64,000 nucleotides of DNA from G963663525 sp963663525 (GTDB taxonomy: Bacteria > Myxococcota_A > SURF-8 > G963663525). Below, one piece after another: positions 51,986 through 59,799 of the stretch (positions are counted from its first letter, which is position 1; every line of letters begins with the position of its first letter). The translations under genes were made by a program, and so were the position numbers. Location: the NCBI GenBank assembly GCA_963663525.2, contig CAXXHC010000001.1:1178001-1242000 (forward strand). The letters run 5' to 3'. Below the pieces are notes generated by a model. That model had not been told where the DNA came from and ran no database searches. It saw only the letters and a list, made by a program, of their open reading frames with translations.

Positions 51986-52573
51986 GTGGAACGTTTTTAT
52001 CCACGCCGACGACGATGGGACTGCACTGTGGTGGATGCCGTGGCCAAGCGCCCTTCGCGGCGTGAACGAATCGTGTTCATTTCCAAGATCGTCTGGGTGG
52101 TTCTTCTTGCCTCGCTCACGGCGTGGATCATTATCAGCGTCGGCGTAAGCGTCGGCATTTCCCAATACCATAGTTATACCCGTCTGGAGCGTCTGCCTTC
52201 CACCGATGAGGAAATCCGTCACCTCGACGGTTCCCAGGCTTCCCAAGCCCGCCGCTCGCTGAACTTTTTCTACAGGGATTTACGAGCCCAGTCCCGGCGC
52301 ACATTTCGCCGCATGAGCCACGATCCCGAAGCGGCGTTGCATTTGTGGAAGGAGTGGCACGAGGAGTGGACCGCCGACCTGGAAACCTTCGGTCGGTCGT
52401 ACTCGTTCACCGACGAGCATGTCACTGCCAACGAGCATGAAAAGAAACTGGCTCGGATTTATGAGGAACTCGTGCGCGTAGAGACCGAATTCCACAAGCA
52501 TTTTCTTGCACTTGGCCAGGCTTCCCAGGAAGGCGAAGAACGTCTGCATTCGTGGCTTGAAGAGTCCAGATAG
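51986..52573 (+). CDS. Hypothetical single-pass membrane protein
   Basis: 195 aa. The basic N-terminus (MERFYPRRRRW) is followed by one transmembrane helix at about 33-60 (IVWVVLLASLTAWIIISVGV). The rest is a charged helical domain with many Glu/Arg/His residues and predicted coiled-coil character (EIRHLDG to HSWLEESR). No family is recognised. The start is GTG at 51986; an internal GTG-rich region is an alternative. It lies between the kelch lipoprotein gene and walJ-like gene and may belong to that operon. Confidence 0.65.
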   Translation: MERFYPRRRRWDCTVVDAVAKRPSRRERIVFISKIVWVVLLASLTAWIIISVGVSVGISQYHSYTRLERLPSTDEEIRHLDGSQASQARRSLNFFYRDLRAQSRRTFRRMSHDPEAALHLWKEWHEEWTADLETFGRSYSFTDEHVTANEHEKKLARIYEELVRVETEFHKHFLALGQASQEGEERLHSWLEESR

Positions 52574-52629
52574 TTGAAATTACACGGAAAAACCGACGTT
52601 ATTCGCGCCTGCACCGGAGGAATCGAACG

Positions 52630-53496
52630 ATGACCCGTTTCGGATTGCAGCCGCTGGCTTCGGGAAGTTCCGGAAACCTTACGCTGGTAGCGCTTGGCGA
52701 AACCTACGTCCTTGTGGACATCGGCCTGAGCTGCAAACAAACGAAGGGACTGCTTGCCGAGGCTTCGGTGCCGCCGGAGCGCATCGAAGCGATTCTGATT
52801 ACCCACGAGCACAGCGACCACGTGCGTGGATTGGCGGTTTTTTCCAAGCATTTCAAGCCTTTGCTTTACATGACCGAAGGCTCTGCCCGGTCGTTGTTTT
52901 CCTCGGAGCGCCCCGAAACCCTTCGGACCTTCCGCGCCGGAGACAGCTTTTGCATCTCAGGTGTGGAAATCGACAGCCTGAAGACCTCCCACGATGGCGC
53001 GGAGCCTTGCGGCTACCGCTTTCGAATGGGCGAGCGGGCGGTGTCCGTTGTCACGGACACGGGAAAAGCCACCGCCGACGTCAAAAAAGCGGTGGCGACC
53101 TCGGATGTGCTGCTGCTGGAATCGAACCACGATCCCGCCATGCTGCAAAACGGGCCGTATCCCTATTTTCTCAAGAAACGTATCGCCTCCACCAAGGGCC
53201 ACCTGAGCAACGCCGATGCAGCGGACCTCGTGGGCACCAAAGCGAACCGACGTCTGCGGCACCTCATCCTTGCCCATCTTTCCAAGGAAAACAACGTCCC
53301 CGAACTCGCGGTGGAGACCATGGCCCGGACGGTCGCAGCCTCCGAGTTGTTCTGCCAAGTCCACTGCGCACGACCCAAAGGGGCGATGGGCTGGTTTCTC
53401 GACGACTCCGCGCCCCCTGAAATTCGAAGCGAAGCCGCACAAATGGACTGGACCCGCACGGCGGGGAAATCGCCAAAAAGGAAAACGAACTCCTAA
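52630..53496 (+). CDS. MBL-fold hydrolase, YycJ/WalJ-like
   Basis: 288 aa. The N-terminal LASGSSGN signature, VDIGLSCKQ, THEHSDHVRGL (metal-binding HxHxDH) and HLSKENN are typical of the WalJ/YycJ subfamily, cytosolic metallo-beta-lactamase-fold exonuclease-like proteins often linked to DNA damage responses. GGAGG 8 bp before the ATG. The TAA stop (53494-53496) consists of the target TA of MITE copy F plus its first base, and the last 30 residues are basic, so the tail may be read partly through sequence near the element boundary. Confidence 0.88.
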   Translation: MTRFGLQPLASGSSGNLTLVALGETYVLVDIGLSCKQTKGLLAEASVPPERIEAILITHEHSDHVRGLAVFSKHFKPLLYMTEGSARSLFSSERPETLRTFRAGDSFCISGVEIDSLKTSHDGAEPCGYRFRMGERAVSVVTDTGKATADVKKAVATSDVLLLESNHDPAMLQNGPYPYFLKKRIASTKGHLSNADAADLVGTKANRRLRHLILAHLSKENNVPELAVETMARTVAASELFCQVHCARPKGAMGWFLDDSAPPEIRSEAAQMDWTRTAGKSPKRKTNS

Positions 53497-53821
53497 CCCG
53501 CATAATTCATGAAGAATCTGCTACGACTTGAAAATCCTCGATCTTTCACTTGTTTCCCGATTTTCATCCTCGACAGACTGTTCATACGATTTCGCCTTCA
53601 ACGATCTAACTTCCGTCATTATCCGCGAAGGCGGATAATCCAGTCTTGGTGCTTGAATTCCTGGATCCTCCGCCTTCGCGGAGGATGACAAGTCCAAGAC
53701 TTGAAATTAGATGTTTGATACCGAAATCGTATCAGTATGCCTGCGGGTGAAAATCGCTCCAACTTCTTGAAATACCTTCGATTTTCTGCATCTCGCTACG
53801 ATCCTCATGAATTTTCCGGGT
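53496..53821 (-). repeat. MITE-like repeat family 1, copy F, interrupted
   Basis: TA-flanked (53494-53495, 53822-53823). It starts ACCCGCATAATTCATGA and ends TGAATTTTCCGGGT, 326 bp in total. Removing the 147-bp family 2 insert and one TCA copy leaves 176 bp, the same size as other copies. Its first base completes the TAA stop of the WalJ-like gene. Confidence 0.9.
53585..53731 (+). repeat. MITE-like family 2 element inserted in copy F (147 bp)
   Basis: Inverted ends TACGATTTCG and CGAAATCGTA, flanked by TCA on both sides (53582-53584, 53732-53734), matching a 3-bp duplication relative to intact family 1 copies. The interior holds two perfect hairpins with 4-nt loops, TTATCCGC-GAAG-GCGGATAA and ATCCTCCGC-CTTC-GCGGAGGAT. 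Confidence 0.85.
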
Positions 53822-53846
53822 TAATTGGCTTGGCGATTTTTTTCGA

Positions 53847-53935
53847 GGGTGCCATGGGCCAACCGCAGGTTGCCCATGGACATCGTTCGTACACGGGCAA
53901 GCGGATGTTTCACATCGCTTAGCCCGTACCAACCC
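53847..53935 (-). repeat. MITE-like family 3, copy 2 (about 89 bp)
   Basis: GGGTGCCATGGGC at the left and GCCCGTACCAACCC at the right, inverted copy of 33957-34044. It lies 25 bp from the end of family 1 copy F. Confidence 0.6.
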
Positions 53936-53972
53936 TCGGTTCCAGGAGGGATAAAAAAACTGCGATAAACGC

Positions 53973-55772
53973 TTACGATTCAAGCGTTTCGAACTCTTCC
54001 CAACCATGGCGTTTCACGTATTCGTTCCACACCCCCTCACAACGTATTCCGCGCTCGACGCAGGCTTGACATGGAGGACCGAACACCTTCCCTCGAAAAG
54101 GTTCCTCCACCTCCAACACGCCGTTTTCACCGGGTTTGCGGATCGTCGTCCGCAATCCCAGCAACGGACGCAGATCCGGAGCCAGGCAGGCGGGCAGGCT
54201 GTCGATGCGGATTTCCGGGAAGGGATCAGTGCCTGTTAATTGTATGAAATCTTTTAACTTTTCAGCAACTTTCCGCATGGGTGGGACGAGTGCCTCGAAG
54301 CGTGCCAGCGCCGCACCTGCCGGTTCGATCACGTTGAGCGACCAGCGATCCACCCCCCAGCGCCCAAGAAGGTCATACATGGCGTGCAACTGCCCGAGAT
54401 TGTCGGTATTGACGCAGGTCTGCACGATGACCGTCAGGTCCGCCCCTTCCTTGCGAAGACGCTTGGCATGGGCGCAGGATTGCTGCAAATCCTCGAAACT
54501 TCCCGCCCTTCGCGTCAGCGCGTCGTGGGTGGCGGCGTCGGCTCCGTGAATCGACAACCGCAGCTCGTTCAACCCGGTGTCGATCGCGGTTTGTAAAAAC
54601 GAAAATTCGGTGAATCGACAGCCGTTGGAGACCACGGAAATCCGTTTCGCGCCATGGAGACGGGCCTGCCGGAGATGGTCGAAAAACGCCGGGTTCAGCG
54701 TCGGTTCCCCTCCGGCGAACGTTACCCACAAGGGGCCTTGAGAGCGGGACAACGCCGCCGCCACCATTTCCGGCGTGTGCACTTCGCGGCGGGGGATTTT
54801 CCCCCCTTCCACGCAGAACAGGCAGTCGTTGATACAATGAGATCCCAATGAAAAATCAAGGACTTGCCGACGTCCGGCCTCCTCGAAATCCTCGGCGGGG
54901 CGGTCGCGCCCCCGTCCGGGGTCCATGGGTGGCTTCAACACCGGAAGGATGCCTTCCCAGCCGAAGCGATCCACGGTGCTTTCTGGCACGCCGCTGCATC
55001 GCGAGGACCAGATGCAGGAGGCGCACGGTGGCCCTTGAACGTAACCCGTTTCCGGGCGGTAGGCGTACCCTTCCCGGATGGCGTCGTAGCGATCGAAAAA
55101 GCGTTCCTTGCCGGGCAACAGGCACAGCGGCGGACCATTCCGGTCGGCCAGACGTAGAGAAAACCCTGTCTTTTCAGAAAGTTCCACGGCTTCGGCCAGC
55201 GCTGGCGCGGCTTCGGGCAACGAAAGCGCCAAGGCTTCGGCGGGGTGTCCCGCGTCCGGGGCGAAAAGTTCCACCACAAGTGGAACGGAGGTGTCGAACT
55301 CTTCGGACAACAAACGAATCAGCGCGGGAAGCTCGTGGCGATTGATTTGGCACAACGAGGCCCGAATCGTCACCGGAATCTCGTGGTCAAGCAAGGTGTG
55401 AATGCCTTGCAGGGTCAGTTTCCAGGCCCCTGGCGTTTGGTTGAGCCGGTCGCTTTCTCTCTCGTCCGCCATGTGCAGGGACACCACGGCGCGTCCAAGA
55501 CCCACGGTCGCCAGTGCGCGAGTGTAGGCCGCGTCGGAGAAGCGCATCCCGTTCGTCACCACGACCGACGGATGCCCGGTCTCTCGGCACGCGCGCAGCC
55601 AGTGCGGCAGACGCGGGTGCAGCGTGGGTTCCCCGCCGACGAAGGCGAGTTCGTCCTCCGCTGCGGCGCGTTCGATTTCGAGACGCACCTGCCACTCGTC
55701 CAGCACCTCACCGGGGTGAGCGTCCAACGGGCCGTTTTGATTGCTACGATCTTCGATTTTAAGGACGACCAT
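53973..55772 (-). CDS. Tandem radical SAM protein; first domain lacks Fe-S cysteines
   Basis: 599 aa from ATG 55772 (GGAAG upstream; the longer frame to 56003 runs through the neighbouring gene and is basic and Cys-rich like out-of-frame sequence). Two radical SAM domains. The second has CINDCLFC (Cys313, 317, 320) and FAGGEPT. The first keeps GGEPT (46-50) but where CX3CX2C should be it has S10-x3-G14-x2-D17. Both domains end in a Cys motif, PCASCIWSSRCSGV and PCQACVERGIRCEGV. The first domain is probably a non-catalytic scaffold or substrate-binding pseudo-enzyme. The start overlaps the upstream gene by 14 nt, so translation is coupled. Confidence 0.82.
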   Translation of the reverse strand: MVVLKIEDRSNQNGPLDAHPGEVLDEWQVRLEIERAAAEDELAFVGGEPTLHPRLPHWLRACRETGHPSVVVTNGMRFSDAAYTRALATVGLGRAVVSLHMADERESDRLNQTPGAWKLTLQGIHTLLDHEIPVTIRASLCQINRHELPALIRLLSEEFDTSVPLVVELFAPDAGHPAEALALSLPEAAPALAEAVELSEKTGFSLRLADRNGPPLCLLPGKERFFDRYDAIREGYAYRPETGYVQGPPCASCIWSSRCSGVPESTVDRFGWEGILPVLKPPMDPGRGRDRPAEDFEEAGRRQVLDFSLGSHCINDCLFCVEGGKIPRREVHTPEMVAAALSRSQGPLWVTFAGGEPTLNPAFFDHLRQARLHGAKRISVVSNGCRFTEFSFLQTAIDTGLNELRLSIHGADAATHDALTRRAGSFEDLQQSCAHAKRLRKEGADLTVIVQTCVNTDNLGQLHAMYDLLGRWGVDRWSLNVIEPAGAALARFEALVPPMRKVAEKLKDFIQLTGTDPFPEIRIDSLPACLAPDLRPLLGLRTTIRKPGENGVLEVEEPFRGKVFGPPCQACVERGIRCEGVWNEYVKRHGWEEFETLES

Positions 55773-56463
55773 GGTCGGCTTCCGTGTGTTTTTTTCGCGA
55801 TTTTTCGTATTCTTTGCGGATTTTTCGCATTTCTTCCGTTTCCCCGCCTTCCCGCCAGGCGGTCGTGAACGGCGCGTACTCCCGGTCCTCCACATGCCGC
55901 AAACAGCGCAGATTGCCATCCGGCAGCACGGTGACATTCCACACCACGCGGCTCGAAAGCGAGAGATTTCCGCAACTTCCCAGCGACGCATAGCGTCCGC
56001 CATGGCTGCGCATCAGTCGTATCGGCTCCCGAAACACCATGGATTTCCAGTCTTTTCGCATGGAAAACACGCTTTCGGCTCCGGGAACCATTCGCCGTTC
56101 GGCCTCGAAATGGCCTCCGGCGGCCAACACCACCCCATGCAGTGTGTGGGATGAATGGTTGGCCAGCCGAACGACCTGGGGTTCATGCTTTTCCGCCACC
56201 AAGTAGGCATCGAGGAGGAGCAGCGACGTCAGGACGATCCACGGCAACACGCGTCTCACGCCGAGAGCCAGCCCGAGCGTCAGGGAAAGTGTAAGCAGAA
56301 ACCCATAGGAAAACACAAGGCTAATTGGCCAGTTCGACATTGCGAAATCCTCGGCGAGGATCTCGGCCAGAAACAGGGCTACCGGAGTACATGCCACGGC
56401 CATTCCTGCGGCAAGAGCCACGGCGAGCGGAACGTTTCGGCGGGTGGGCGGGTTCGTCTTCAT
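55759..56463 (-). CDS. Hypothetical membrane protein with extracytoplasmic domain
   Basis: 234 aa. Three to four hydrophobic helices in the first 95 residues (VPLAVALAAGMAVACTPVALF, LVFSYGFLLTLSLTLGLALG, VLPWIVLTSLLLLDAYLV). They are followed by a beta-rich soluble domain (about 100-205, LANHSSHTLHGVVLAAGGHF, NLSLSSRVVWNVTVLPDG) and a highly charged tail. No family is recognised. It overlaps the start of the tandem radical SAM gene by 14 nt, so the two are likely expressed together and the membrane protein may anchor or feed the enzyme (inference). Confidence 0.65.
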   Translation of the reverse strand: MKTNPPTRRNVPLAVALAAGMAVACTPVALFLAEILAEDFAMSNWPISLVFSYGFLLTLSLTLGLALGVRRVLPWIVLTSLLLLDAYLVAEKHEPQVVRLANHSSHTLHGVVLAAGGHFEAERRMVPGAESVFSMRKDWKSMVFREPIRLMRSHGGRYASLGSCGNLSLSSRVVWNVTVLPDGNLRCLRHVEDREYAPFTTAWREGGETEEMRKIRKEYEKSRKKHTEADHGRP

Positions 56464-56566
56464 CGTGCTGATATTGTACGACGCTTTTCCTTCGTTTCAC
56501 AACCCTTCCCCACCAGGAAACGATTTCACGCCCCAGAGAGTGGTCCATCGAGCGGTTTCGTCGAAA

Positions 56567-57352
56567 TCAACCGCCGAAGCGGCTTTCCACAACCTGCCGG
56601 AATTCTTCGTGAATCAGCCCGTTCGAAGCCAGAATGCGGCCCGAGTGGATCGGGTCGTCCACACCGGAAAATCCACTCACCCGACCGCCCGCCTCTTCGA
56701 CGAGCAACGTCCCGGCGGCGACGTCCCAGGGGGACAGGCCGATTTCCCAGAAGCCTGCGAAAGCCCCTCGGGCAACGTAGGCCAGATCCACTCCGGCGGA
56801 ACCGAAGCGCCGCAATCCCCGTACACGGTAAAGCAACTCGGAGATGATCGGCAGATTGTCGGGTTTCTGACCGGCGCGAACGCAGGCGAAACCTGTGCCG
56901 AGCACCGATTCGGCCAGCGTTGCCGCCCGATTGACGTGAATTCTCTTCTCGTTTAGCCAGGCGCCTCCACCGCGTTCGGCCCAATAGGTTTCGTTCAAAA
57001 CCGGCAAGTGGATCACTCCATGGGTCGGTTTCGTGCCTTCCATTCGCGCCAGCAGAAACGAAAATTCAGGAAGTCCGCTGGCAAAATTGACCGTACCGTC
57101 GATGGGATCGAGCAGAAACCACGCCTCGCCGCCCGCGATTTTTCCGTGCTCCTCACCCAAAAAGCCATGATCGGGAAACGCTTTGCGCAGGGTTTCTCCG
57201 GCCATGTCCTCAATGCGACCGTCAACCTCGGTGAGCAGATCCTTGATTCGGTCCCCTTTGAGTGCGATGTCGCTTTCGTCGATATGCTTGTAATGCTCCA
57301 GCATCAAAAGACCCGCGCGCCGGGCCAGATCGATCATTGACTTTTTATACAT
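56567..57352 (-). CDS. Inositol-monophosphatase family protein (SuhB-like)
   Basis: 261 aa. The family metal site is seen in EEHGKIAG (Glu) and FLLDPIDGTVNFASG (Asp-Pro-x-Asp-Gly-Thr). GVDLAYVARGAFAGFWE and LSPWDVAAGTLLVEEAGG give the C-terminal WDxAAG motif. It dephosphorylates inositol monophosphate or related substrates; bacterial homologues also act on fructose-1,6-bisphosphate or NADP, so the substrate is open. An AGGAAGA ribosome site precedes the ATG. The gene diverges from the sensor protein gene at 57645. Confidence 0.9.
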   Translation of the reverse strand: MYKKSMIDLARRAGLLMLEHYKHIDESDIALKGDRIKDLLTEVDGRIEDMAGETLRKAFPDHGFLGEEHGKIAGGEAWFLLDPIDGTVNFASGLPEFSFLLARMEGTKPTHGVIHLPVLNETYWAERGGGAWLNEKRIHVNRAATLAESVLGTGFACVRAGQKPDNLPIISELLYRVRGLRRFGSAGVDLAYVARGAFAGFWEIGLSPWDVAAGTLLVEEAGGRVSGFSGVDDPIHSGRILASNGLIHEEFRQVVESRFGG

Positions 57353-57455
57353 TCTTCCTTGTCCTCATCGTTGCAGAATGCGGGAAAGTGCTCCCGCCGC
57401 TCCCCGTTTTTCGAAAAAAGATCGAATTTCACGCAATTTAACGCAAACATTCCCT

Positions 57456-57483
57456 TTGTCAATCGCGTGTTTTGCATTATAGT
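57456..57483 (+). promoter_or_regulatory. Probable promoter upstream of the sensor protein gene
   Basis: TTGTCA (57456-57461), 16-bp spacer, TATAGT (57478-57483), about 160 bp before the ATG at 57645. It leaves a leader of about 155 nt. Confidence 0.4.
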
Positions 57484-57644
57484 ATTATGTGTAAATCAGA
57501 CCGAACGAAAATCGATAGAGCATACTAAAAAGGGAATTGTTACCATTAAACGGGTAACCGATTGACGCCGCGCATAGAATGGATTACCATGTGGTGTCTT
57601 TTTGCATGAAAATCGTGGAATCATTTCCAGGCTTTTGAGGGGTA

Positions 57645-59174
57645 ATGATGCGTTTGAAACTGGGGCTGTTAATCGTTATCGTTTTCGTTTTGTTTCTCGT
57701 GCTGGCCAACATTGCCGTCGTGGCCCCCTTGAGGAACGAAGCCTACGATGCTTTGACCGAAAAACTGACCAACGGGTATGAAAACTACCGAAAGTCCAGA
57801 CAAAGCAGTCAGCTTGAGCGCCAGGAGCACGTCGTCAAGTACGCAGGCGAAAAGCGGCTGATCGAGCTTATCGACACGTTGATCGAAGACGAGGAACAGG
57901 CGAAAAACCAGCACTTCGATCTATTCGAGTCCCTCGAGTTCCTCACGCAGGCCCGGTACAAGGGCGATTTGGTGATCGTGACCGACAAAGACGGCAACGA
58001 GTTGGCACGCACCAATACCGGAAAATGGTATAATTCGAACAATTACGCCGGGATACCGGTCGTTTCCGCCGCCTTGAAGCAAAACAAGTCGGGTGAGGAC
58101 ATCTGGCTGTTCAACAAAGACCAGGTGGTCAAAGAAGGCCAGGGGCAAGGCGGAAAGGGACTCGATGTCAACGGCACGAAAACCATGCTCGTGACCGTCG
58201 CACCGATCGTTTCGTTCGAAAAAACGGTGGGCGCCATTCTGTGGTGCAACGAAATGGGTGAGTCCTTCGCCAAGGTGGAAAGCGTGTTGACCCCTGGAGA
58301 ATTCGGTGTTTTTTCTCCCCAACGCGCACTGGGAACCACGCTGAATTCCTCGGCGGAAGCCGAACTCGACGATTGGATCAAATCCAATCAAGGCCGTATC
58401 GCCAAAGTGCTTACCTCCCATGAACCATTGAGCCTGCCAGTCGCCTTGGGTGACGAAAGCTGGCTCGTCCTGTTCGCACCGCTTAAAGGCTTCGGTGACA
58501 AGGTGGTGGCGGGCTTCATCATGCTGGAATCCCTGGATAAAATGAACGCACCCTTCAACCAGGCGCTGGTGAAGATGGTGCTTATCACCTTAATTCTGCT
58601 TCTGCTAGTCACCGGATTGGTATTGCGCGACTTCAACCGTCTCATCAACAGCATCGACTTCATTCTGGAAGGCGCGCACCTCGTCATTATGGGGAACAAG
58701 GATTATCAGTTCAAATCCACCGATCCGTACCTCAACAGCCTTGGCCAGACTTTCAACCTGATGAACGCCATCCTGCAAGGCAAGTACATTCCCGAAGACG
58801 AAGACGACGTGGTCCAGCAGATGAAAATGGCGGTCAAGGGGGGCGCTCCAGGAGGTCTGGTCGCGCCTGTCGCCGCACCGAAAATCGTCCCGGACGTGCT
58901 GGTGGAGAACCTGTCCGAAACCAGCGAAGAGGCGAAAGAAGCCGTGCCGGAAACGGACCAGCAGGGCTACTATGATCGCCTTTATGCGGATTTCGTCGAG
59001 GCGAAGAAGCAATTAAATGAAGATACAAGTCGCGTTACTTTGGAACAATTTATCCAAAAACTGAAACGGGCGGAACAGAAATTGATCGAAAGGCACGGAT
59101 GCAAGGCTGTCGTGTTTTCGATTACGGTAGAAGATGGCCAGGTCAGCTTCAAGCCGTCCCCGGTTTGGAAGTAA
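57645..59174 (+). CDS. Two-helix membrane sensor with conserved cytoplasmic C-domain (MXAN_5187-like)
   Basis: 509 aa. The N-terminal helix (7-29) and a second helix (about 308-328, VLITLILLLLVTGLV) bracket an extracytoplasmic Cache-like region of about 280 residues. In it are LVIVTDKDGNELARTNTGKW and VAPIVSFEKTVGAILW, repeated beta motifs of dCache type. The last 70 residues (from YDRLYADFVEAKK) resemble the C-terminal domain of a myxobacterial family that I recall as MXAN_5187-like; this is from memory and unsearched. The C-terminus is cytoplasmic and precedes no kinase motif, so signalling must pass to a partner. Confidence 0.7.
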   Translation: MMRLKLGLLIVIVFVLFLVLANIAVVAPLRNEAYDALTEKLTNGYENYRKSRQSSQLERQEHVVKYAGEKRLIELIDTLIEDEEQAKNQHFDLFESLEFLTQARYKGDLVIVTDKDGNELARTNTGKWYNSNNYAGIPVVSAALKQNKSGEDIWLFNKDQVVKEGQGQGGKGLDVNGTKTMLVTVAPIVSFEKTVGAILWCNEMGESFAKVESVLTPGEFGVFSPQRALGTTLNSSAEAELDDWIKSNQGRIAKVLTSHEPLSLPVALGDESWLVLFAPLKGFGDKVVAGFIMLESLDKMNAPFNQALVKMVLITLILLLLVTGLVLRDFNRLINSIDFILEGAHLVIMGNKDYQFKSTDPYLNSLGQTFNLMNAILQGKYIPEDEDDVVQQMKMAVKGGAPGGLVAPVAAPKIVPDVLVENLSETSEEAKEAVPETDQQGYYDRLYADFVEAKKQLNEDTSRVTLEQFIQKLKRAEQKLIERHGCKAVVFSITVEDGQVSFKPSPVWK

Positions 59175-59411
59175 AATAACCGACTTTTGGGACATCGATA
59201 TTCGTGACTCACGTTGACAAGCGACACGTTAGGTGGTAAAGCTTCATCCTTCCTGTTCACCGAAAACGCGGTATCGCGTGAAAAAGTGACGGGAAAGACG
59301 AAGGGTCGAACTCCGGCTCGCTTTGAAAACATGGGGCTGCCACGGATTATCGCGATCCAAATCTGGGAGAGGTTTGAGCGACAAACAGACAACCGGCCAG
59401 GGAGTATCACG

Positions 59412-59669
59412 ATGGAGATCACCGAGGTAAGAATCTTTCCCGTAAATGAAGATAAGTTGAAAGCCTATGCGACCATTACTTTCGACAATTGTTTCATCGT
59501 TCGGGATCTGAAAATAATCAGTGGCAACACCGGCCTTTTCATTGCAATGCCGAGCAAAAAGCGGCGGGACGGCACATTCAAGGATGTCGCCCATCCGCTG
59601 AACAGTTCGATGCGTGAAATGGTGGAGAGCGCGGTGCTTGCCGAGTACCGGAATACGACCGGTTTTTAG
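59412..59669 (+). CDS. spoVG: SpoVG family regulator
   Basis: 85 aa from ATG 59412 (GGGAG 8 bp upstream). MEITEVRIFPVNEDKLKAYA, then ITFDNCFIVRDLKIISG and GLFIAMPSKKRRDG form the conserved SpoVG core, followed by VAHPLNSSMREMVE. SpoVG proteins bind DNA and RNA and tune developmental and cell-envelope genes in many bacteria. It is first gene of the spoVG-prs-rplY-pth group, with a leader of about 237 bp in front. Confidence 0.95.
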   Translation: MEITEVRIFPVNEDKLKAYATITFDNCFIVRDLKIISGNTGLFIAMPSKKRRDGTFKDVAHPLNSSMREMVESAVLAEYRNTTGF

Positions 59670-59799
59670 TCCGTCCCGACCAGCTTCCCGGCTCCCGTTT
59701 CCCACCATTTCAATCGTTTTTCAATGTTTGCGGTGAGTTGAAAGGTTTGCTTTTCGGCCAGACTGCCGAATTCGGTTTTTATAAAAAAGGCATCGATCG

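Noticed and set aside
50108..52246. 712-codon frame antisense to the kelch lipoprotein
   Set aside because: The sense strand has a lipoprotein signal and kelch repeats; the antisense frame spans two sense genes with no support.
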